From: Methylocapsa palsarum
GTDB taxonomy: Bacteria > Pseudomonadota > Alphaproteobacteria > Rhizobiales > Beijerinckiaceae
DNA: 64,000 bases
Assembly (NCBI RefSeq): GCF_900114285.1
Contig: NZ_FOSN01000007.1
Coordinates: 155,650 to 219,649 of the forward strand
Direction: 5' to 3'
Made by a program: the position numbers and the translations under genes. A model generated the notes under the pieces. The model did no database searches. It saw nothing but the letters and a program-made list of their open reading frames with translations, and had not been told where the DNA came from. Of the stretch, positions 47,189-57,858 are shown piece by piece. Every line of letters begins with the position of its first letter. Positions within the stretch are counted from its first letter, which is position 1.

Positions 47189-48441
47189 CGTTTCCAGCCC
47201 CTTCCACGCGCACGCTTCGAGCCGGTCAGATCGCCTGTTCCTGCCCTTCTACGGGGGCGGACATTCTGGATGGCGGCGGCGGTCGCGGCGGCCTTGCCTC
47301 TATGGCGGCGGGATTTGCGTTCGCCGTCCTGTCGCAGATCCTCGCCAACACGATGCTTCCGCTCGGCGGCGCTTTCCTGTCGTCCGACCCGTCTCTGGCG
47401 ACCATGCCTTACGCGGCTTTTCTCGTCGGCGCGGCGGCCGCGACTTTTCCCGCCTCGCTGCTGCTCGACGCCTTCGGACGCCGCGCCGCCTTCGCGCTTG
47501 GCGCAAGCCTTGGCGCCGCCGGCGGGCTGACGATTCTCTGGGCCCTGGCGCATCATCAATTTTTCACCTTCGTCCTCGGCGCGTTCTGGCTCGGGATCGC
47601 CAACGGGTTCAGTCTTTTTTACCGGCACGCCGCGGCCATGCTGGCGCCGGGCCGCCCGGCCGCCGCAATCGCCGTGGTTTTTGGAAGCGCGGCGGCAGCC
47701 GGTTTGCTGGCCCCGACGCTGGCCGCCCTCGCGGAACAGATCGCGGCGCCTCATCTGTTCGCGGGACTGGCGGGTCTTTCCACAATCGCTCAACTGTGCG
47801 CGCTCATCGCGGCGATGCGATTGCCGCCTCGAACGAGTCCGCTGGAGCATATTCCGATCGGATTGAATCCATCCAATCGACAAGAATATGCTCGAGCTTT
47901 TGACTCTGGAGCGATTTCTGATCGATCGCATGACTTCATGCGATCGGAAAGCGCTCTCGAACATCAAGTCGCGCCAAACCGCCCATTGGATTGGCGGGTA
48001 TTCGCTTGCGCGTCAATTGCCGGAGGCCTCGCCTGGTTCGCGATGGCGGCCCTCATGGCGGCCGCGCCGCTCGCGATGGCGGGCTGCGGTTTCGCTTCGA
48101 CGATTGTGGTCGGCGCCATCGCCTGGCATGTCGTGGCGATGTATGCGCCTACGCTGATTTTCGCCCGGCTGCCGTCGGGACTGGCCCCCGCGTGGCCAGC
48201 ATTCGCAGGCGCCATCGTCGTCGCGCTGGCTGCGGCGCTCTTTCGATTTTCAACAACACCGGCGTCCTTTTCGGCTTCGCTCGTCCTGCTGGGCATAGGA
48301 TGGTCGTTCGCGACGACCGGCGCCACGCTCTGGATTCACCGGGGCGGACATCCGGGACCGTGGGTTTTGCCGGCGCATGATTTTATCCTCTTCGCGAGCG
48401 CCGTCGCCGGAGCGGTATTCGCCGGCAGGATCGTGTTTTAG
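47185..48441 (+). CDS. ccoA: MFS copper importer CcoA with an in-frame palindromic insert
   Basis: 418 residues, 12 helices of the major facilitator superfamily. It carries both copper motifs known for Rhodobacter CcoA: MxxxM (M287-AAL-M291, helix 7) and HxxxM (H315-VVA-M319, helix 8), 28 residues apart as in that protein. CcoA (Calymperin family) imports copper for cbb3 assembly, and its place directly after ccoGHIS fits. Residues ~221-258, between helices 6 and 7, are encoded by a copy of the 112-bp palindromic repeat without breaking the frame. Start at 47185 overlaps the ccoS stop. Confidence 0.9.
   Translation: MTFPAPSTRTLRAGQIACSCPSTGADILDGGGGRGGLASMAAGFAFAVLSQILANTMLPLGGAFLSSDPSLATMPYAAFLVGAAAATFPASLLLDAFGRRAAFALGASLGAAGGLTILWALAHHQFFTFVLGAFWLGIANGFSLFYRHAAAMLAPGRPAAAIAVVFGSAAAAGLLAPTLAALAEQIAAPHLFAGLAGLSTIAQLCALIAAMRLPPRTSPLEHIPIGLNPSNRQEYARAFDSGAISDRSHDFMRSESALEHQVAPNRPLDWRVFACASIAGGLAWFAMAALMAAAPLAMAGCGFASTIVVGAIAWHVVAMYAPTLIFARLPSGLAPAWPAFAGAIVVALAAALFRFSTTPASFSASLVLLGIGWSFATTGATLWIHRGGHPGPWVLPAHDFILFASAVAGAVFAGRIVF
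47845..47956 (+). repeat. Palindromic element, copy E, inserted in frame in ccoA
   Basis: 112 bp, same orientation and GCATGACTTCATGC tip as the tandem copies at 12601. It is translated as residues ~221-258 of the MFS protein, in the loop between helices 6 and 7, with intact membrane helices on both sides. Confidence 0.92.
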
Positions 48442-48751
48442 GCGGTGAAACGCGGCGCAAAGCGATGGAACCCACATTCAGTCCGATCGGACCGGGGGAA
48501 GCGCTCCGGTGCGACTTCACGCCGCGCAGACCAGGGTCTAGATCTGTTTATCTACTGAAATAAAATAGTATTTTGGTTTTGCCCCTCATTCGGATCCCGC
48601 CTATTCATTGTGCATCGCACAATAATTTTACTGCAACGCAATAAAATGACCACAGATCCGGGGTAAGCTCTTGCTCATCGCCAGATCGGATGTGTCGGGG
48701 GCCACGCCCCGGACCCAATTCGACTGGCCTCATAGGAGTAGGAGGCCACAC
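48442..48751. other. Intergenic with inverted repeats upstream of the secreted protein gene
   Basis: 310 bases, no gene. AT-rich part (48550-48650) with TTGTGC-ATC-GCACAA at 48608-48622 and TGCAACGCA at 48632-48640, then AGGAGTAGGAGG at 48735-48746 as a strong ribosome site. Confidence 0.6.
48608..48622. promoter_or_regulatory. Operator-like inverted repeat TTGTGC-N3-GCACAA
   Basis: Perfect 6+6 inverted repeat, 130 bases before the secreted protein gene. It equals the pmoC-upstream site (17877-17891) at 14 of 15 positions once that is read on the minus strand. Confidence 0.55.
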
Positions 48752-49129
48752 ATGCTCAGACACAGGACCATCGCCGTCATCGCCGTCGCCGCCGTATCGA
48801 TGGCCGCGACCGCGGCCATGACCCGCGCCGCCGATCCCCTTTCCGCAGCGGTCATGACGCCGATGCAGGGGATCAGTTTCGACATCGGGACCAAACGCGC
48901 GGTGAGTTATTTCCTCAGCGACGCCGACGCCTGCCAACTCACCGTGACGCTCGCCGAAACGAGGGGTGACAACGTAGTCAACAGCGCCACGGCCATGCGG
49001 ATGACGGTCGCCGTCGAACCCGGGAAGGTCGCGCATCTCGACACCGCCGCGGGCAAGGGGCTCGACTTCAAGTGCCAGGCGGGGGCGAAGCAGATGAACG
49101 TCAACGAGTCGGACCTCGCCGCGTACTAA
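48752..49129 (+). CDS. Secreted hypothetical protein
   Basis: 125 residues from ATG 48752, with AGGAGG six bases upstream. Signal peptide (1-26: AVIAVAAVSMAATAAMTRA) then a ~99-residue beta-rich domain containing two cysteines (DACQLTV, FKCQAG), which could form a disulphide. No family recognised. Palindromic element copy F starts directly after the stop. Confidence 0.7.
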   Translation: MLRHRTIAVIAVAAVSMAATAAMTRAADPLSAAVMTPMQGISFDIGTKRAVSYFLSDADACQLTVTLAETRGDNVVNSATAMRMTVAVEPGKVAHLDTAAGKGLDFKCQAGAKQMNVNESDLAAY

Positions 49130-49241
49130 GAGCGCTTTCCGACCGAATGTGATCATTCGGTCGATCAGAAATCGCTCCGGATTCAAAAGCTTGAGCATAT
49201 TCTTGTCGATTGGCTTAATTCACTCCAATCGGAATATGCTC
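49130..49241 (-). repeat. Palindromic two-hairpin element, copy F
   Basis: 112 bp, GAATGTGATCATTC-type tip, same orientation as copies A and C. Abuts the stop codon of the secreted protein gene, so its hairpins form the immediate 3' end of that transcript. Confidence 0.92.
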
Positions 49242-49443
49242 CAGGGATCGCGAGGCGCTTTGCTCATCGCATCACGATAACCTGGTCGCCGCCGCGCCTT
49301 TTTGCGCGGACGCCGGAGGGCGCAGTTCGCCCTCCGGTCGTGCGGGGCGCCCGCCGGATCAAGAAAATATAACAATGAGCCAAGGATTCCCTCCTCGAAG
49401 GAAATCAATTGTAAGTGCGCGCCGCCCAGCCGCAGGCAAGCCG

Positions 49444-50439
49444 TTAAAACGTTAGGCGCCGCTCCAGCCACGACGCCGCCACCCGGTCATGCCACGGCAC
49501 GCGGCCGCCCCGGCTGTGAAAGCCCAAATGGCCGCCGTGCGGACTGAGCAAAGCCTCGATCATCGGCAGGCGCGGCCAGTCGACCGCCGTGTAGCAGCCG
49601 GCCGGAATCCAGGGATCGTCGAGCGCGTGCAGAATCAAGACCGGACGCTCGATCGCCGCGAGGAAACGCCGGGCGGAATTGCTCTCGTAATAATCGAGCG
49701 CGTCTTTGAAGCCAAACCGCGGCGCGATGAAGCAATCGTCGAACTCGAAGACGCTGCGGGCGGAGACGATGGCGATTCGCTCATCGGCGCTCAGCACCGC
49801 GCCCGGAGCCAGGGCGTCGCGTTTCATGGCGGCGAGCACATAGCGCTGGTAGAACACGTTTCGCGGGGCCATCATCCGCGCAGCGGTCGCGGCGAGGTCG
49901 ATCGGGGCGGAAACGGAGATCGCGGCGAGGACCGGCAGTCCATGACCGCCTTCGCCCATGAATTTCAGCACGAGATTGCCGCCGAGCGAATGGCCGAGGA
50001 GGACGATACCTCGCCGTGTCAGATCGTCGGGGAGGCCGCGGAGAGCCTGCGACAAGTCCGCTGTTCGACCGGCGTGGTAATGGCCTGCGGAGGTGGCGCG
50101 CGACGGACCCGCGCCGCGCAGATTGAGGCGCAGGACCGGCCAGCCCTCGGCCACAAGATGGCGCGCCGACTGAACCACATAATTGCTCGTCTCCGAACCG
50201 GCGAGGCCGTGCGCCAGTACGACGAGGGGACGGGCGGCGGCCACCCCGGCCGGACGATCGAGCCGGGCCGCCAGCCGATCGCCGGCGGAGACCTGGAGCA
50301 GCCGCCGCTCGCCGCCCGACAGATCCGGCGGGCCGCCGCAAATAATATTGCGCAACGTCTGCAGATCGCCGCCGAACCAGGGCGCGCGCTGCCGGAACGG
50401 CGGAAAATTCGAACCGGCCTCCTCATCATCATCTTGCAT
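49444..50439 (-). CDS. Alpha/beta hydrolase (YheT/COG0429 type)
   Basis: 331 residues from ATG 50439 (the frame reaches 50490). Oxyanion-region HGLAGSETSNYV, nucleophile elbow GHSLGG, then DDPW and GGHLGF holding the Asp and His of the triad. The FPPFRQRAPWFGGDLQTL opening is typical of the YheT-like family, hydrolases of unknown physiological substrate. Confidence 0.88.
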   Translation of the reverse strand: MQDDDEEAGSNFPPFRQRAPWFGGDLQTLRNIICGGPPDLSGGERRLLQVSAGDRLAARLDRPAGVAAARPLVVLAHGLAGSETSNYVVQSARHLVAEGWPVLRLNLRGAGPSRATSAGHYHAGRTADLSQALRGLPDDLTRRGIVLLGHSLGGNLVLKFMGEGGHGLPVLAAISVSAPIDLAATAARMMAPRNVFYQRYVLAAMKRDALAPGAVLSADERIAIVSARSVFEFDDCFIAPRFGFKDALDYYESNSARRFLAAIERPVLILHALDDPWIPAGCYTAVDWPRLPMIEALLSPHGGHLGFHSRGGRVPWHDRVAASWLERRLTF

Positions 50440-50598
50440 ATGCAGATGCTTTCCCCCGGACGCGGGCCAAGCTTCCTGGCGCCGGAGCAAAACGCGGAAC
50501 CACGCTGGCGGTCACGTGAAGAACATATATATATCCCTGCCTGAACAATTGCCTTGCCGCGACGGCGATCCGGCGAAAAAATTTAAAAGAGGGTATGG

Positions 50599-53514
<2,916 letters not shown>

Positions 53515-53550
53515 CGCGAAGGAGGAGGTTCGCGCTTCAAGGCGCGATCC

Positions 53551-56500
53551 TCACCATTCATACTCGGCGCCGGCGCCGACCGAGGCGCCCCCCGTCGCGT
53601 CGATGGCTCCTTTCGCCTTCAGCTGCTTGAAGATCGTCACGCTCATTCCGACGCCCGTCTGCGTCGGGGTGGCGCCGGTATGGACGCCAAGGCTGACCCG
53701 GTCGCCGAGAAAGTTGCTCAGGGGGTTGTTCGAGGCGTTCCCCACGCCAAGGCCCAGCGAACGGCGCAGCCCCTCGAAAGCGCCGTTGCCGCCCGAATAG
53801 ATCGCCATCGCCTGCGCCAGCGACAGCGCCTGCGTCGGCGAGAGCTGACCCGACGGCGCCCCGAACAGCAGCCGCGAGAGGATTTCGTCCTGCGGCAGAT
53901 CGGGACTGGAAGTGAAAGTGAATTGCGGATCAGCCGGATCGCCCATGATCGCGATGCTGACGGAAGCGCCGCCCGCCTGCGTCGTCGCCAGAAAGTCGAG
54001 ATGGGGCGAGAGGTCGCCGGCGAAGACGAGGTTCGCCCGCGTGAAATCGAGGTCCGCGGTCAGAACCCTGAGATGTCCGCTCACCAGATTGAATGAACCG
54101 ACCGGCTTTGGATCCGCCAGCGTCCCGGTCAGCCGCAGGTGGCCGCCGAGTTGCGCGTCGAGACCGCGTCCACGCACGCGGATCCGCCCCGGCACGTTTA
54201 TGGCGAGATCGAGCGTCGCGTTGAAGGCGCGCGCGTCCCGGCCGCGCCTGTTTTGCGCGGCGATCGCAAGCCGGGCTGCGGCGGCCGGCGGAGGATCGAT
54301 ATGGCGCGCCCCGGGAAGCGGCTGCAACTGGGCCGCCAGACGTTCCGGGATCGAAATGTCCAGCGTCTTGACATTGACCGCGCCGCCGATGCGCGGACTT
54401 TTCGCGAGCGGCCCCGAAACATCGAGGTCGAGCCCAAGGACCGCCGTCGCGAGCGCGCTCTGGACAATCTCGGCGTTCTCGCTGCGGATACGGATATCTC
54501 CCGGAAATCCGCCTGCCGGATCGAACCGGAACGATCCAAGGGCCGTGATCGACCCGCCGTTGCGCGTCGCGGCCGAGGCGCTTTCGATATTGATCCGGTC
54601 TCCTTGCGCGATGAGCCGGGCGCGAATGGCCTCCAGGCGAATGCCGAGAATCGCATCCTGGAACGAACCGTTGGCGAGAGCGATCGATCCTGACGCCAGC
54701 GGCTGCCGCACGGTTCCGCGCACCCCCGCGTCCACGACGATCGAACCTGAAAAGCGCCGCCCCGAAGCGGACAATGATCGATTGAAAAGGCCGGCGTCGA
54801 GATTGCCCTTGAAGGTCAGATCCAGCGGACCCGCACCGTCGAGAGGCGCGCTCCCGGAGAGTCTCAGCCGGCCCATCTGGCCCGGCGCAAGCGTCGCGTC
54901 GAGAATTGTCCGTCCGCTCTCGAATTTGCCGGACGCATCGACGGCGGCTGGCGGAAGCCCGGCTCCTAGCGTTTGCGGCGAGGCGAGGCCGGCGATTTTC
55001 AAGCGATAGGTTCCCCACGGATCAGAAGGGGCGCCTTTGATTGTGGCCTCGCCGTCAAGGGTTCCCGACAGCCCAAGGCCGGGCGAAACCACATCGAGCG
55101 CGGAGAGGGGTACGGCGCGCGCAATCGCCTTGAGGTCCAGAAGATCGCCAGCGCGCCCATCGAGCGTCAGCCGCCCGCCACCGAGCTTGAAAGCGATATT
55201 GCGCAGATCCGCGCCGCCGTCCCTGATGATGATCGTCGCTGGCCCTGCGAGACTGATCCTGTCGCGTCCGCGCGCCGCCTCGAATTTTGCGATTTCCATG
55301 CGGACCGGGGCCGATGGGATAAGCTTTCCGCGCGCGTCGAGGCTGAAGCCCCTGGCCAGCGCCGTCAACGAGATGTCGCTGGCTCCCGCTCCACGCTCAG
55401 CCCCGTCCCTGGCGTCGAACCGGATTTTCGAAAAACTCTCGCCGCCGAGGCGCGCCTGATCGGCTGTGAGCGAGCCGGCCACCGCGGGGGCGCGGTAGAT
55501 ATCGGTGAAGACGAGGTTCGCGGCGAGCCTGTCGAGACCAAATCCAAATCCCTCGATCCGCTTGGCGTTGGCCTTGATCGAGGCGTCCTGCCGCGCATCG
55601 GCATGGGTGAAGGTCACGTCGGCGTCGAGCTCCCCCGAAAGCTTCTGCAACGCCAGAGCGGACAGATCGTCAAGATCACGGGCGTGGATCGTAAACTGGC
55701 CCGCCGCGAAATGGGCCGGGTCGAGCGTCGCGCCGCCCTGCGCCGTGACCGAGCCGATCGCGATATCGACTCCGTCGAGGATCACGCCGCCCGCGGAGGG
55801 CCGCGCGACATGCAACGAACCCCGCGCAGGCTTGCGGTCGATGTCGGCGTCAAGGGTCACACGCGCCTCGGGCGCGTCGCGAAGGTTCGCGGCGTCGATT
55901 TGCAGGTCAAGGCGCGGGACCGGCCGCCCGATCATCGTTGCGTCCCGCACCTTGATCGCCGCGCTGGCGCTCGGCCGCTGGAGCGCGCCCGTCACATGCA
56001 CGGCGGCTTCGCCGCGTCCGGAGACGCGCGCGTCGGCCTTCGCCAGATCCGGGACGGTCAAAAGCGCGGTCAAATCAGCCAGAGCCGGGGTCACCGCGCC
56101 GTCGATGCGGGCGCTGGCGTTGGGGCCAATGAGGCGCAGGTCGGAAAACCCGAAGCCGCCGTCGGCGTCGAGCCGTGCGCCCCCGGCCAAAGTCAGCTTG
56201 CCGCCATAAAGGCCGTCCACTGGCGCAATTCCAGTCGCGAAGCGATTGGCGCTGGCGTCGATCTTCGCCGCAAAGCGGTTCGCGCGCGGAACGCCTTCGA
56301 TATCGGCCTTCAGCCGCGCCTCGCCTTTGAGGGCGAGCCCCGAGATTCCTCCGAAACGCGCGAGATCGGGCGCGAAGGCCTCGAGGCGCCCCTGCAATTC
56401 GGCGGCGCCCGCGCGGCCCTGGAATTGCGCTGTCACGGTTTGCGATCTGACCTCCAGGATTTTGAAATCGACGGCGCCCTTCGTCGTGCAGACGCCCTGG

Positions 56501-57858
56501 GCCGTCAAAGCGACGTCGCCGCCGATTGCTTGCGCCAACGCCCGGTTCGACAGCGCGAGACCCTTGACCCTGGCGTCGGCGGCAATGTGCAGCAGCGTCG
56601 CCGAGCGCGTGATCGAGCCGTCCGGCTGCGCTTTCAACGACGCCTCGAGGCGGCGGAACGAGGCGGTCGGGAGTCGGGTATCGTCGGCTTCGAGCGTCGC
56701 GTCGATCGCCGGAGAATCGAGAGGGCCGGTGACTTTGGCGTCGAAAGCGAGCCGCCCGATCTCCGCGTCCTTCAGCGAAGTGCCGGTCCCCGAGTTGGGC
56801 GCGTTTTTGGCCAAAACCCTGATGTCGGCGATCTGGTCCGCCGAGATCTTGCCGGCGATATTCAGCGTCGCCGCCGCCGCGTTGAGATCTATCCCCCCGA
56901 TGTTGATCGCGCCGTTGTCGCCGAAGAAGACATCGCCGGTCAGCCTGGTCGTCCCGGCGAACACCGGCGCCGCGATCTCCGGCAGCATTCCCGAGACCCG
57001 CGCGGCGAGGTCGAGGTCCAACCTGCGCCCCTCGCCCTCGCGCTTGAGGACCGCATCGCCGTTTGCGCCGATGCTGGGACCGGCGTCGAAGACGAGCTTC
57101 GCGGCGAAGGCGTCGAGCGCGCCGGAGCCGTTGATGTTCAGAGTGACGGGCGGTCCCCCCGGAATACGACCCAGTTCCGAAAGAATGCCGCCCGCCGGTT
57201 CGTCGAGCTTGACGGCGAGGTCGAGGCGCTGCGTCTCCGGCACGAGATTGAGCTGCACATTGAGCACCGCCGGGCGGTCGAGCCTCTGCGCGTCAAGAAT
57301 GAGCTGAAGCCCTTCCGAGGGAGGCCCAAGCTTCGCAATGCCGCCAATCGAGAAGCTCGCCGCAACGCCAAGGACGGGCTGCCCGAGATCGGCGCGCGCC
57401 AGCGAGAATTGCCTGATGTCCACGCGCAGGGGCAATTCGGGCAAGAGCGGCTGCTGTTCGCCAGAGACGGGCGCCTCCGCCGGAATCGGCCTGCGGGCGA
57501 CGTTCATCTGATCGATGTCGAGCTTATCGATCTCGAGCCGCCGCTGCAGCAGGGCGAGCCGCCGCCAGACGATGCGTATGCGGTTGACGCTCAGCCAGAC
57601 GCCGTCGCTGTCAGCGATCCTGAGATCGCGGACGGTCGCATCGGACGAGAGGGCGCCGTCGATTCCGCCGATTGAGACCCGGCTCGCCGGGGTCGAGAGC
57701 GCTCGCGAGATCAGATCCGCGAGAACGCCCTTTTCCTCTTCGGCGGCATAGCTCGCGGCGGCGAAAAGCCCGAGCCCGGCGAGGGCGAGGAGGCCCGCCG
57801 CGACGAAAATCATACGCCGGACTGCGGTTCGGAGCGGAGAAGGCCAGATGCGCGCCAT
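53551..57858 (-). CDS. tamB: Translocation and assembly module subunit TamB
   Basis: 1435 residues. N-terminal membrane anchor (RMIFVAAGLLALAGLGLFAAASY), a very long stretch of beta-helical AsmA/TamB-type repeats, and the C-terminal DUF490/TamB domain (DLPQDEILSRLLFG, LSPTQALSLAQAMAIYSGG) ending in EYEW. Spans the periplasm with TamA to support outer-membrane protein insertion or lipid transport. Overlaps the end of tamA by one base, so translated as a pair. Confidence 0.95.
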   Translation of the reverse strand: MARIWPSPLRTAVRRMIFVAAGLLALAGLGLFAAASYAAEEEKGVLADLISRALSTPASRVSIGGIDGALSSDATVRDLRIADSDGVWLSVNRIRIVWRRLALLQRRLEIDKLDIDQMNVARRPIPAEAPVSGEQQPLLPELPLRVDIRQFSLARADLGQPVLGVAASFSIGGIAKLGPPSEGLQLILDAQRLDRPAVLNVQLNLVPETQRLDLAVKLDEPAGGILSELGRIPGGPPVTLNINGSGALDAFAAKLVFDAGPSIGANGDAVLKREGEGRRLDLDLAARVSGMLPEIAAPVFAGTTRLTGDVFFGDNGAINIGGIDLNAAAATLNIAGKISADQIADIRVLAKNAPNSGTGTSLKDAEIGRLAFDAKVTGPLDSPAIDATLEADDTRLPTASFRRLEASLKAQPDGSITRSATLLHIAADARVKGLALSNRALAQAIGGDVALTAQGVCTTKGAVDFKILEVRSQTVTAQFQGRAGAAELQGRLEAFAPDLARFGGISGLALKGEARLKADIEGVPRANRFAAKIDASANRFATGIAPVDGLYGGKLTLAGGARLDADGGFGFSDLRLIGPNASARIDGAVTPALADLTALLTVPDLAKADARVSGRGEAAVHVTGALQRPSASAAIKVRDATMIGRPVPRLDLQIDAANLRDAPEARVTLDADIDRKPARGSLHVARPSAGGVILDGVDIAIGSVTAQGGATLDPAHFAAGQFTIHARDLDDLSALALQKLSGELDADVTFTHADARQDASIKANAKRIEGFGFGLDRLAANLVFTDIYRAPAVAGSLTADQARLGGESFSKIRFDARDGAERGAGASDISLTALARGFSLDARGKLIPSAPVRMEIAKFEAARGRDRISLAGPATIIIRDGGADLRNIAFKLGGGRLTLDGRAGDLLDLKAIARAVPLSALDVVSPGLGLSGTLDGEATIKGAPSDPWGTYRLKIAGLASPQTLGAGLPPAAVDASGKFESGRTILDATLAPGQMGRLRLSGSAPLDGAGPLDLTFKGNLDAGLFNRSLSASGRRFSGSIVVDAGVRGTVRQPLASGSIALANGSFQDAILGIRLEAIRARLIAQGDRINIESASAATRNGGSITALGSFRFDPAGGFPGDIRIRSENAEIVQSALATAVLGLDLDVSGPLAKSPRIGGAVNVKTLDISIPERLAAQLQPLPGARHIDPPPAAAARLAIAAQNRRGRDARAFNATLDLAINVPGRIRVRGRGLDAQLGGHLRLTGTLADPKPVGSFNLVSGHLRVLTADLDFTRANLVFAGDLSPHLDFLATTQAGGASVSIAIMGDPADPQFTFTSSPDLPQDEILSRLLFGAPSGQLSPTQALSLAQAMAIYSGGNGAFEGLRRSLGLGVGNASNNPLSNFLGDRVSLGVHTGATPTQTGVGMSVTIFKQLKAKGAIDATGGASVGAGAEYEW

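Noticed and set aside
54973..57675. 900-codon plus-strand frame
   Set aside because: Antisense to tamB, whose domains are clear; composition is shadow-like.
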